From Mycosarcoma maydis (lineage: Eukaryota > Basidiomycota > Ustilaginomycetes > Ustilaginales): DNA of 64,000 nt. A model generated the notes under the pieces. The model did no database searches. It saw only the letters and a program-made list of their open reading frames with translations, and was not told the DNA's origin. The stretch lies in assembly GCF_000328475.2 (NCBI RefSeq), contig NC_026484.1, forward strand, positions 496,001 through 560,000, in the 5' to 3' direction. Made by a program: the position numbers and the translations under genes. Every line of letters begins with the position of its first letter. The first letter of the stretch is position 1. This document shows positions 10,025-20,000 of the stretch, piece after piece.

Positions 10025-11027
10025 GGCCGACACTTGGAATGCAGACTCGGCTGACGTCCCCAAACGTGAGCGAAACGATGCGTCGGTTGCGCTCAAAGAT
10101 GGCGTGTCGATCCAGCTCGAACCGAGGAGAAGCGTCAAAAAGTGGGATCACGATCGTTGTACTCTCCTCGGCGAGTGCGTTGTTGAAGAAACTGGAGCGA
10201 GGCGGCAGTCGGAAAGCGAGCGTGCGAGTAACGCATATGATGATGCGATATTGTCCCAATGAATCAGCAAGCACCGTTCCGAAGACGATGCTAGATGCGT
10301 TTGACGATGCGATGGGTGATGCCGAAGAAACCAGAGATACAGGGTTGTAGTGAGTGAATGCAGTTAAGCGCGAAGCTGTCGTGAGTTTGTGAGTCAGCTG
10401 CTCCGTGCTGCTCGTGGCTGTCATTTGTCGCCGTGCGCTATCGCTGCTGCTGCCGCTGCCGCCTCGTTGGTTTTTCACACTCCGCGTTCTTATCACTCAG
10501 TCGTGAGTGACTGTAACTTTGCTGCACCATCGTGAATCCTCTTTTTCTTTTTTTGGAGCACTCACGACTCCACTTTTTGCAAGCAATTCGTTTACAACGT
10601 TATAACTTTGTGTATATTAACAACTGACACATATCGTCTCTGAGCCCAACAACATGCGATGGCGAGAGAATGGATGATACCTGACCCTCCATGTCTGGCC
10701 ATTGTCTTCTTTGAGAGTCCTAGCCGAACCGAAACAAGACGGGTAGGACGTGCAGAGAGCCTTGAGCCACTCGAACTTTCAAGGCAGAGCTACCTTGCTC
10801 TCGTCAAGATTCAGAAAACGCTGAATCTCCATCCTGTACATCAACCATGGCTTGTTTCGGCAGTCACGATCGAAACTGAAAAAGAGAAATGTGGAAGAGT
10901 ATGGGCGATACCCCGCCTCTCGATCGAGACTTGGCTCTGAACTGAACGTCAACGCCGTCCTCGCTCTTCAACAAGCCATTCATGGTCAACAAGGTTGGGC
11001 GTCGTCTGTCGAGTGTTGATGCTACGC
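10025..11027. other. Intergenic region, 1.0 kb
   Basis: Lies between the start of the cysteine-anchored protein gene and the stop codon of the Atg22-like gene, both on the minus strand. It should hold the promoter of the former and the 3' end of the latter. A T-rich stretch occurs near 10536-10556. Frames here (including one over 10659-10940) show no domain and are not called as genes. Confidence 0.5.
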
Positions 11028-12752
11028 TCAGCCCAAATTCTTGTCTTTTGCTTCATGCTCGATGAATGTAGCCTGTTCGACCTTGCTCTTCTTGATGTCG
11101 AGTGGCCAAAGCAAGATGCAGCTCGCCAGCGAAAGAGCAAGAAGGAAGTAGAAGGGCGTCGAAGCGTTCCCGGTCTCATCTGCGATGGCCTGCGTTACAA
11201 ATGGGCCGATGAAAGCCGAGGTTTTGCCGACGATGGAGAACAACGAGAAAAACAGGAACTCTGATCCTTTCGGAGTCACTTCGGCAATCATGGTCTGAGA
11301 CACGGCGTACCACGGACAGACCGCAAGACCATAGTATGCCTGGTACATGTACACCTCCCATTCATGGTGAAACCCAAATTGTTGTGTGAAAATGCCGATG
11401 AAACCCCATAGCTGAAGGATGATGGTGAACAAGACGATCCAGCAAAACATGTAGAGCGTCGACAAGTGCCAGTGCCTCTGAATCAACCAGAAAGCGTAAA
11501 TGCCAACTGCTTGAGCAGCAATGCCGACGATCAGAAGCAAGTTGAGTTTTGTTGTGCTGAAGCTGACAACTTGGTTCTGGATCGTCGAGATCACGGTGAC
11601 GGTTGTATTGAGGGCGTCGGAGAAGAGAAAGTAGAAGACGAGGTAGATGAGCGTTTGCCTAAGACGCCGTAGGTGTTTTGCGGCAAGCACGGCTTGCTTG
11701 ACAGCTGCAGTGAAATAATTTGTACCAGGAGGCAGAGGTTGGCCTGGTCGATGCTTTTCCATCACGAACCAAGGAATCGCACAAAGCAGCCAGACAGCTG
11801 CCGAGACCGCTACAACAGCTGAGAGTGCGATCGTGTTGGACTGCTCGTCTCGATCCGCATGGATTGCGTACAGCATGCCTTGAATGATGGCCAGAACGAC
11901 GAGTTCGCCGACGGAGCAAACCGTAAAGGCGATGTTGGAGATGCGGTTGATCGACAGGGTCTCGAGAAGACTGTATTGATCGGCCGAAAAGTGGTCATCT
12001 GGAACCGATTGTTCTACGGATGGCATGGCTACCTTGTCGTCGACGGTCTCAACATGGACTGTCGTGGGCTCGCGAGCTTGTACTAGTCGTTGGCGAGCCT
12101 CTCGCATGTGCGGTAGATCCCTTGCCAAGCCTGGAAACGCCGCGGTCCAGTAGCTCAAGCAGAGCTGGTAGGTGATCAGCCCGACCATGTACAGTCCGGT
12201 GGCCAGCTGCCATTGTTGAGGCTTTGTGACGCCCAACCAGGCGAAACTGATGGCAATCGCAACGACAGTGCAAACAATCAAGATATAGGGCCGTTTCTTT
12301 CCGTAATCTGCAAAGCTTCCGATGGCCAGGAAGAGGAAGGCTTGGATTGCAAACGAGATGCCATTACTCAACAATACGATGCTCTCCACCGTCCTCTGCT
12401 TTCCGGCGAACAGAAGTCGACAATCGTTTTGACCATCCTGTCCGCACTGTCCAGCGCCAAGGTTGGTTGCTTGCTGCGAGAGCAGATTCTGGAATTGCGA
12501 GGGCGCAAAGTTGAACGGACCCAAGCCGCAGTTGCCAATGTAGTAAATGTAGAACGACCAAAGCTCATATCGACCGGTGGCGAAGCGTGAGTCGGAAGAA
12601 GTAGGATCTTGGCTTGTGGTAAGAAGCGCATTGGCAAAGTTTTTTCTGCTGCTGGCTTGGCTTTCGGCATCGCTGAAAACACGGAGAGAGATTCGTTCCT
12701 CGTCAAGCGGAGAGCGCTCGGCAGCAGGGCAGGGTATCTGAACTTGCGCCAT
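11028..12752 (-). CDS. Atg22-like vacuolar amino-acid permease (MFS fold)
   Basis: Family role: efflux of amino acids, notably leucine, from the vacuole after autophagic breakdown. The ATG at 12752 has the better context (G at -3, G at +4) and gives 574 residues; an in-frame ATG at 12851 would add 33. Family signatures include ELWSFYIYYIGNCGLGPFNF near the N-terminus, then SNGISFAIQAFLFLAIGSFA, the basic loop DYGKKRPYI between helices, and LSYWTAAFPGLARDLP. Roughly eleven to twelve hydrophobic segments follow, with the cytosolic loop after about residue 230 being long and polar. The C-terminal half (FFSLFSIVGKTSAFIGPF) matches the conserved end of the family. Length is close to yeast Atg22. 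No intron is needed. Confidence 0.9.
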   Translation of the reverse strand: MAQVQIPCPAAERSPLDEERISLRVFSDAESQASSRKNFANALLTTSQDPTSSDSRFATGRYELWSFYIYYIGNCGLGPFNFAPSQFQNLLSQQATNLGAGQCGQDGQNDCRLLFAGKQRTVESIVLLSNGISFAIQAFLFLAIGSFADYGKKRPYILIVCTVVAIAISFAWLGVTKPQQWQLATGLYMVGLITYQLCLSYWTAAFPGLARDLPHMREARQRLVQAREPTTVHVETVDDKVAMPSVEQSVPDDHFSADQYSLLETLSINRISNIAFTVCSVGELVVLAIIQGMLYAIHADRDEQSNTIALSAVVAVSAAVWLLCAIPWFVMEKHRPGQPLPPGTNYFTAAVKQAVLAAKHLRRLRQTLIYLVFYFLFSDALNTTVTVISTIQNQVVSFSTTKLNLLLIVGIAAQAVGIYAFWLIQRHWHLSTLYMFCWIVLFTIILQLWGFIGIFTQQFGFHHEWEVYMYQAYYGLAVCPWYAVSQTMIAEVTPKGSEFLFFSLFSIVGKTSAFIGPFVTQAIADETGNASTPFYFLLALSLASCILLWPLDIKKSKVEQATFIEHEAKDKNLG

Positions 12753-13267
12753 GACTGCCGATGATAGGAGGCTACTGTGAATCGTAGGCAGCCACAATTT
12801 GCGATCAAGTTGAGACGGAGCAAGCAAAGACGCTAGAGGTGATGCATGCATCAACGCCTACAGCCACCCCACCACCGTACAGGACATTCACGATTGACGT
12901 TTTTTGAGCCGAGGCGAGGAGAGTAAAAAAAGCCGGACAAGTCACAAGTGTGGCGGCAATCCAAGAGAGGCACGCGACAGGCGTCCTGCTCTCGTTGCAA
13001 CGAGAGACATTCGTGGTTGCGATAGTGCAGGTGCCAACGAGCCAACCGTGAATCACGCATGGCTGTTGAGGAAGCAAAAGCCGCTCAATGTCTCTACAGC
13101 AGCGGCGGTACGTCGATCCGTCGCGAGTGCCGCAGGTGTGGAGCGGCCTCACGAATTGGCAGCCGGGAGCCACGTGAGCGCGGAAGAAGTCTGTTAGGTC
13201 AAAGAGTTTTACAATCGACAAATCATTCAATCACGAATCGTGAATCGTAGTCGTGAGTCACTTCACA

Positions 13268-13295
13268 GACTCGCGATTCGTGACTCGTGACTCTT
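13268..13295. repeat. Short mixed 7-bp array
   Basis: Four consecutive heptamers read GACTCGC, GATTCGT, GACTCGT and GACTCTT. Two unit types (GATTCGT and GACTCGT) sit next to each other in the same 7-bp register. Confidence 0.85.
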
Positions 13296-14210
13296 GCGTC
13301 GTTGTGCATCTTTGCACGCTGTGGTCGAGTTAAGTTACGTGTCAGCCAAGTCACGAGTCACGAGCACGGATTCGCAACTACGTTAACTCAACTCTGATGT
13401 CTGTTTGAAGCTCGGGACAGCCGGAAGTTGAAATTCGTGATTCATGCTTGGTGTCATCATCTCGACTTTGTCCACCATCCCATCGTGCTTTGACCCCTTG
13501 GTCACCATAGAGCTAGCGTTCTCGTACAGATTGTTGGAGCACAAGCCGATTTTATCACAGTCAAGCTGTTCAAACAGCGTCGCACAGCATCTATTCGCAC
13601 AGCATTGATACGCTCTCTGCCTCATCTCACAGCAACCTTGATCGTATTCCAAGTTCAAGTTCGTTGGAAGTAATCAAGAAGCCAGCACATCTGCCCAAGG
13701 TTCTACTTGGACCGTCGAATTCTAACCATATACACCAAACTAGATATCATCGTCTCGCCTCCTCAGTCTCGCTGAAGCGCGACTCGCTACGACTAGCTAG
13801 GTCCAAGCTGCTCAGGAGCAAAACCGCGAGGGTTCAACCACAATGGGTAAGTAGACTATAGGTGAAGCGTGGATTTGGGCCTCTGATCTCACATCCAGCA
13901 GCACCGGCAACATCATATCCAGGGACTATTACTGCCAACGAGCCCAGGAGTGTGGCCTGCTACAGCCATGCTCGATATGAGCTGGCCGAGAGGGTTATGC
14001 GCCACAAGGTTGCGCGTAGATGATTGCTAGTTGCTGGTCTCTTGCATGACCTACGTGGTCCAAGTAGAAGCCTAGTAGCAGCCAAGGTAGCGAAAGGACA
14101 TGGCGGCTAGTAGCTGTCAAGGCACAAGATGAATTCTTTTGTCAAGAGGCTCGGTGTCTTTATTGATCCAAGATCTACCGACGACAGCACAGTGCGGTGC
14201 AGCACATCAC

Positions 14211-14250
14211 AGCACAGCACAGCACAGTACAGTACAGTACAGTACAGTAC
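14211..14250. repeat. Pentamer microsatellite AGCAC/AGTAC
   Basis: Eight head-to-tail 5-bp units: three AGCAC followed by five AGTAC. The block switches variant once, which suggests expansion of a single mutated unit. Irregular AGCAC-like copies continue upstream from about 14186. Confidence 0.95.
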
Positions 14251-14644
14251 CTGTGCGGTGCTGGTTCTTGGTCGCTTGGCTGTGGGTGGCCAAACTTCGG
14301 GAATGGATCGTGGATTTCTGCAACAATTACAATTAACGTTAGTGCAGCGTGCAACGTTGAAAACAGGCGGAAAGCGAGGCGTGAGACGGCACACTCGTGA
14401 CTGACATGTTTGGTGTTGTGTCGCAATTTGCAAGTAGGAGAGGGCGGAGCAGAAAGGCAAGGCGGCTGACTAGCTAGCTGCTGCTGGCAAAAGTTGACGC
14501 ACGACTCGTGACTTTGTTCAGCAATTTTCAAGTACAGATGTGAGAGTCACGAGTGGGGATTTGGGATTGGGGATTGGGTTGGGGATTTTGGCTTGGCTGT
14601 GCTACGTTAGCGCCAGCGTGTCGGCGTTGGATCAGCAGGTTCGT

Positions 14645-14709
14645 GATTCACGATTCACGATTCACGATTCACGATTATTTATACTATTTATCGTGAATAA
14701 TCGTGAATC
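14645..14709. repeat. Heptamer array ending in a 14-bp inverted repeat
   Basis: GATTCAC heptamers run from about 14645. The last copy forms the left arm (14666-14679) of a perfect 14-bp inverted repeat whose right arm is 14696-14709, with a 16-nt AT-rich loop between. Transcribed RNA or single-stranded DNA could fold into a hairpin here. Confidence 0.85.
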
Positions 14710-15430
14710 ACAATCACGAATCCAGTGCAGCGTGAAGCGAGAAGCGTGAAGCGTCTAGTCACGAGTTACGAGTCTAGGCGCAAATGCACAGCTTGACGCT
14801 TTTCCAAGCACACACAACTAAGCCCGCCTCGGCTTTCCTTAGCCCCCTTTTCCGCCTTATGCTGTACCCTGCAGCCGGTTTCTGCCTCGCTCTCTGCCTC
14901 GTTTCTACGCGCCTTGGTTGTGCTGCGACGCACCAATCCACGATCGCCACTCACAACTGCACAGTCGACAGGAAACATGATAGCTTGGCGCTGCACAGAG
15001 ACACGTTTTATTGGTGATTGGTGATTGCAGTGCCAGTTCCATCTCTCTGTCGCTCTCTTTTTCGTGCGCCTGTGCTTCTCCCCGTCTCTCTCTCCCCCCT
15101 TTCTCTCTCCCCGCACCCACTACATCTCGCCCTTCGTCTCTGGCTGTCACTTGTCTCCTTCCTTGCCTCCGTCATCGCTCACTAACCACGCCTCTGTTCC
15201 TTGCTTTTACTGTTCTGTCTTTTCACTCCACCCTTTCACCACGCTTAGTCTATACCGCTTCATCTCGACAAGCCGTACTCGACGCTCTTTCGGACGTCGT
15301 CACTGTCAGCCCCAACCCCGACAACGACGCTCGCTCCAACGCCTTCTCTCGGCACGCTCCGCACGCTTCCTACGACGCAGAATCGTCCTACTCTGGCCTT
15401 CAACCTTTACGCAACTTGGATCCTCCTACA

Positions 15431-16831
15431 ATGGTGCCCGCAAAGAGCCCTTTCGAAGACCGCACGCTTCCACCACTGCCGCCGCCGTCCGAGCCCTCCG
15501 CTAAACCACCCACTACCATGGCTAACAAGTTTGCCAACGCCTTCCGCAGGCAGACTGCCGATGACAAGGCCAAAGCTAAGCGCGCAAAGGAAAAGCGAAT
15601 GAACGACGAGATCAACAAGACTACTGCAAAGGCCAGCCGCATGGACATCATCGACCGTCTCGATCTCTCTGGCATCAATGGCTCAAGCATGTTCCACCAC
15701 GACTCGCCCTATGATGCATGCACCCCACACATGAACAAGGGCAAGCGCGCTCCTGTCGGCGCCTTTGACCCCAATATTGATCCCATGACCGGCCTCCCTC
15801 GCAACGCTTCCGCCGCCAAGAACCAGAACCACGTCGCACCCGAGACCGCTCACGACAATCCTGAAAACGACAAGCTCCCTCTTCGACCGGGCGCCAACGC
15901 TAACGGTGGTCGCAGCCGTAGCGCCACCGCGCCACTTGTCCCTTCTCTCTCCATGCACGCCCAAGGCTCCGCCACCGAGCTCTCCTTGGACGAAGACGTC
16001 GATGCCGATCGAGACGCTGAGGCAGAACGCGTCTGGCGAAGTCGACAGGGCTACCATACTCAACCCTCCAACATCCCCGACAGCCGCTACGACGTTTCCA
16101 ACCCCAATGCAGATGTCTGGGGTGTCAGCGCAGAGCCCTGGCAGGACTTTGCTCAACCAAAGGCTCCCGTCCGCTCCCACCTCAGCCCTTACTCGAACCA
16201 TCACGGCGAACGCAGCGGCTCCACAAGTGCCGCAAGCAGTGTCCTCGACATGGAAGCTATCATGACCGGTCAGAAGAAGCCTTCGCGCGCCAAAGACGAG
16301 CTCGCAACAGGCAGTGCCAGTCCCTTCCCCGAGCCCAACTACGACGACCGGCTCTCGGCCTCAACCGCCTCCTCCGAGGCGCCCAAGCGCAACAAGAGCC
16401 TCATCAAGCGCATTCGCAGCATGCGCGAGAACCCCAACGTACCTCCTCCTGACAATGGCGGCGTCGAGTTGGGCACGGTCCGCGACCGTCGACGAAGAGC
16501 AGCACAGCACAAATACTCACCAAGTACGCCCCCCTTGCGATCCGACTATGCAGCTGCTGCCGATGCCGCCGTTGGCGCATCCGTCAGCAGCGCAAGCTAC
16601 GGTCGTCGATCTGGGCGCACCGTCGTCACGCCCAACGAGAGGGATGTGCTCACTCCACGAGCGAATCGCGACGACAATGCATCCTACTTTGATCGTTCGC
16701 AAGAGTCGCGTCAGGATCGAGACGCTACCAACGAAGCCGGTTTGACGCGCAACGGTAGTCTTTTCAACAAGCTCAGACGTGGAGGAAAGTCCTCACCCAA
16801 GAGTGCCGAGCGCCCCGCCGCCTATGCTTGA
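15431..16831 (+). CDS. Pal1-family cell morphology / endocytosis protein
   Basis: In fission yeast Pal1 keeps cells cylindrical and works with Sla2/End4 at cortical endocytic sites. The proposed start is the ATG at 15431 (context ACAATGG), giving 466 residues. The frame is open for 420 bp further upstream, but that part is Ser/Pro/Leu-rich leader-like sequence with no ATG of good context, so I read it as 5' UTR; an upstream exon is possible. The Pal1 core is about residues 75-125: DIIDRLDLSGINGSSMFHHD, SPYDACTPHMN and APVGAFDP. The rest is polar, Ser/Arg-rich and probably disordered, with basic patches such as KRNKSLIKRIRSM. The C-terminal region carries many SP/TP sites, consistent with phosphoregulation. 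Confidence 0.9.
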   Translation: MVPAKSPFEDRTLPPLPPPSEPSAKPPTTMANKFANAFRRQTADDKAKAKRAKEKRMNDEINKTTAKASRMDIIDRLDLSGINGSSMFHHDSPYDACTPHMNKGKRAPVGAFDPNIDPMTGLPRNASAAKNQNHVAPETAHDNPENDKLPLRPGANANGGRSRSATAPLVPSLSMHAQGSATELSLDEDVDADRDAEAERVWRSRQGYHTQPSNIPDSRYDVSNPNADVWGVSAEPWQDFAQPKAPVRSHLSPYSNHHGERSGSTSAASSVLDMEAIMTGQKKPSRAKDELATGSASPFPEPNYDDRLSASTASSEAPKRNKSLIKRIRSMRENPNVPPPDNGGVELGTVRDRRRRAAQHKYSPSTPPLRSDYAAAADAAVGASVSSASYGRRSGRTVVTPNERDVLTPRANRDDNASYFDRSQESRQDRDATNEAGLTRNGSLFNKLRRGGKSSPKSAERPAAYA

Positions 16832-16966
16832 TGTTTAAGCGCCGGAAGCGACGGCACGCGGACATGTTTGTTTGGTCTTGCTTTTCTTGAGCAGTACCGT
16901 TCTGTTTGTACGATCAGTTTAAGTGTTTGATTTGTTTTCACGGACTCTTGTTTTGCATGCCCACCC

Positions 16967-17008
16967 AATGCGTGATGCGTGATGCGTGATGCGTGATGCG
17001 TAATGCGT
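16967..17008. repeat. 7-bp tandem array, unit GATGCGT
   Basis: Six units: AATGCGT, four perfect GATGCGT, and AATGCGT, then a slipped copy. On the other strand the unit is GCATCAC, two changes from GATTCAC. It sits in the 254-bp gap between the convergent Pal1 and PPP1R37-like genes. Confidence 0.95.
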
Positions 17009-17085
17009 GATTGCGTGCTATCAGACATGAGAAAGCAGAAGGGGCGATCTGGACTGCGATGACGATGTCAGGCAAGGCATGGTGG

Positions 17086-20000
17086 CTAAGGGGTGGAGGT
17101 GAGGGATTTCGGAGGGACGTGTGCGCGGAGGAGGTCTTTCCTCAGCTGTTCGCCGGACAAGTGAGCGTTGTGGACGGCCGCCTGTAGGGGGTCGGTGTGA
17201 GGCGAAGGTGGTGCCGTAGGGGTGCAAGCGAGGTCTGGAGTGGTGCCGAGGCGAGCTAGGCGCTCATCGTCCTGTGAGTGACGAGCGTGGAAGTCGTATT
17301 GCAAGCATTTGGTTTTTCGGAAGAGCTCGGCCTCTTCACTTAGCTGACCTTTGGCGAGGGTTTCGGTTGGTGCACGCGGAGGTAGCGGGCTCCCATCCGC
17401 TCCAAGTTCGTGTTCGTGTTCGTGTTCGTGTTCCGGTTCGCGTTCTTCGCGATCGGCAGAATCACGGTCGACAGAGTGCGTCTGGATGCCGAGACCGTCC
17501 ATCATGTCTGACAATGAACCTTGGTGTGAGCGTGAGTGTTGTGGCATATTGCTGGCTTCTCCGTTTGCGGACGCGCCGCTGGCGCCAACTGCAATTCGAG
17601 AACGTGGCTTGCCACTCCCCGATTCGACCTCTGAGTCCTCCTCGTCCGAATCCGCAATCGAGAACGCCGGCGAAGTCAATCCCGACTCAACTACACCCTG
17701 ATCCGGAGTGGTGAGATGAACCGACGTCATTTCACCCTCGATCCGAACTCCATCTCCAGGTTTCCCAATAGCCGCTATTCCGTACTGATAAAACCTCTCC
17801 AAGCGCGTACTCACCTCTGACAACTCATCATGCACCGTCAAGATGCTCTCCAACAAATCCTCCTCCTCGACTGTTCCTGCCAATTCGCCCAACCTCTTCC
17901 TTAACTTGGCACTCTGCACCGTCAGATCTTCCACAAACTCGCCCGGTGGCGTCAGCTTCTGCTCGGGCGCTTCGAGCTGCCTCTTTTCTTCACCCGACAA
18001 CAGATCGCGAAGAACGCTTCGACATTCACCTGCTGCCGTGAGCAAGTCTTGGACCGCAGCACGATCCTTTGCCGCCGCCGCCGACATCGCCGTCGCTCGA
18101 GCCGTCTCGATCGCCTTCAAGCGTTCGTCGTTCTCTCTCGCTGCTCGTGCAACCACCGACCGATAGATCGGCGCGGCGATGCGCTGTTTCAGTCCTTTCT
18201 TGGCCGCGCGTTGCTGCGCGAGCTCCGTGTTGCGAACGCACGATTGCAGAATCTCTTGTGACAACCGTGCAAAGTCCGGGTTGTTCGGTGGAATATTCAG
18301 GTCCAAACACCGCAGACTCTGATTCATCCGAAGCGACACAGCCAGCGCCATAACGCCGGCGATGTCGATATCAAAGTTCTCGGCAAGGTCGAGGTGGATC
18401 AAACTGCGTGCTTCCGGCAAAAACTCGGCAAGCGCAATCGCCGCTTCTGAAGATAAATCCGTGTCGTTGAGGAACAATCGCTTGAGATTCGAATTGAGCG
18501 CAAATGCAGTACGCAGTGTCGTGATGCCCTCCAATCCAGGCCCAGAGCAGGGGTTGTGACTCATGTCGAGCGTTTCCAGCGTTGAATTGTACTTGAGCGC
18601 TTCGGCGACCGCTACCAATCCGGGCATTTCAATGTTATTGTCGCTCAAGTTGAGCACGCGTAGCGTACGGTTCTTCTTGAGCACCTGCGCCAGGTACACC
18701 ACACCACCGCGAATATCATTGGACTTGAGATCGAGTGTAAGCAGGTTGCCCACACGTGGCAGGTCCGCCAGAATCCGGCGTGCGCGCTTGGCTTGGTAAA
18801 TGGCGACCGCTTCCTCCTCGCTCAGGTTGGGCGCCGAATTGCTTCGAATCTCGAGCCGCTGTTGTGGTGTCAAGTTCAAATCTATCTCAGCTGTTGGTCC
18901 GGCGATGCTCGTTTGCATGGCGTCTTGCAGCTGCTCGGTGTGCACTCCATAGAACGTGGTAGGCCTCTGCTCGCTGCCACCATTGACCTGATGCGACCCG
19001 GGCATCTTGCGAGACGTAATGCCGCCTCCTGGACTCGAGACGATGACGGGAACTTCTGGAAGACCAGGCGAGTAGCTGCGTGCAAAACGCTCCGACGTGG
19101 TCAACCCATCGCTGGGTCGCAAGGTACGTCCATTGCGTTGAAACACCTCGGCATCAGCCATGCCGGATGCTGTTGAAAAAGGAGCGGAAGCAGGATCGAA
19201 ATATGACTTGCGAGCTGATGCGCTGCTCGTCTGAGTGTCGGAAGCGATTACACTATCCGGATAGTCCTTAAGCATGATGGCCAATGCCACCGAGGCAAGC
19301 TGACCAATCTTGTTGCGACGCAGCGAAAGGTGTCGAATGTCAGAGAACCGCACTGCCTGTGAGAGCATCTCGAGTGAAGCTGCTTTTAGGCCACAGTTTT
19401 CGAGGCGCAGCGAGGTGACTGCTGAAGTAGGCGGATCAGGATCGTCCGAGACATCGCGGAGTAGCGGTGCAGTTGGCATCAGTGGCTCGCCCGAATCGTC
19501 AAAGAACTCGTCGTCCTCGTCGTCATCGTCGTCCTCACCCCCATCTTTCACTTGGTGTTCAGCACTTTCAGCATCCTTCGACGTTTCCTTTCCGTCTGCC
19601 TCGGGTTTTGCATCGGCCGTCTTTTTGGCCGCACGTGATGGTTGTGTACGATGGTATGTGACGGCAGATGGCGGTTTGATGATGACGGCAAGGAGATGCT
19701 CGAGCGACAGACGGTCTATCGAGTTTTCAGACAAGTCGAGATAGCGCAGCGCGCGTGCGCGTCGCATGAAAATGGCTACATACTTCCAGCCACGGAATCG
19801 AATCTTGCGATTGCTCGCTATGCTCAGATTGGGCAAAGTACCAGAGACGAGCAGAGCGTGTAAGATCGATTTGACCGTATCATCTGTGAGAGCACAATTC
19901 TCAAGGACGAGCTTGTTGAGACCGAAGTCGACGCTGAGCAGGTCGGCGATAGGCTCAACAGCGTGTCGATCGAGCGGTACAAAGGAAAGATCCATGGTCT

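Larger units (their letters stand above)
12753..15430. other. Large repeat-rich intergenic region, 2.7 kb
   Basis: This gap between the divergent Atg22-like and Pal1 genes contains heptamer repeats (13226-13300 and 14640-14770), a pentamer microsatellite (14211-14250), a 14-bp inverted repeat (14666-14709) and one possible small spliced ORF starting at 13843. The stretch 15030-15250 is strongly pyrimidine-rich on the plus strand, as expected for a fungal promoter or 5' leader just upstream of the Pal1 gene. No conserved protein was seen. Confidence 0.6.

Noticed and set aside
9777..10496. 239-residue minus-strand frame over the 5' part of the cysteine-anchored protein gene
   Set aside because: Overlaps the better-supported frame, low-complexity, no domains.
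10659..10940. 93-codon plus-strand frame
   Set aside because: Short, mixed codon use and no family features.
15011..15430. Upstream extension of the Pal1 frame
   Set aside because: Open but Ser/Pro/Leu-rich, pyrimidine-rich leader-like DNA; the first good ATG context is at 15431. An upstream exon cannot be excluded.
17400..17436. GTTCGT hexamer repeat
   Set aside because: Lies within coding sequence and encodes alternating Glu-His; 6-bp period keeps the frame, so it is not part of the intergenic 7-bp family.
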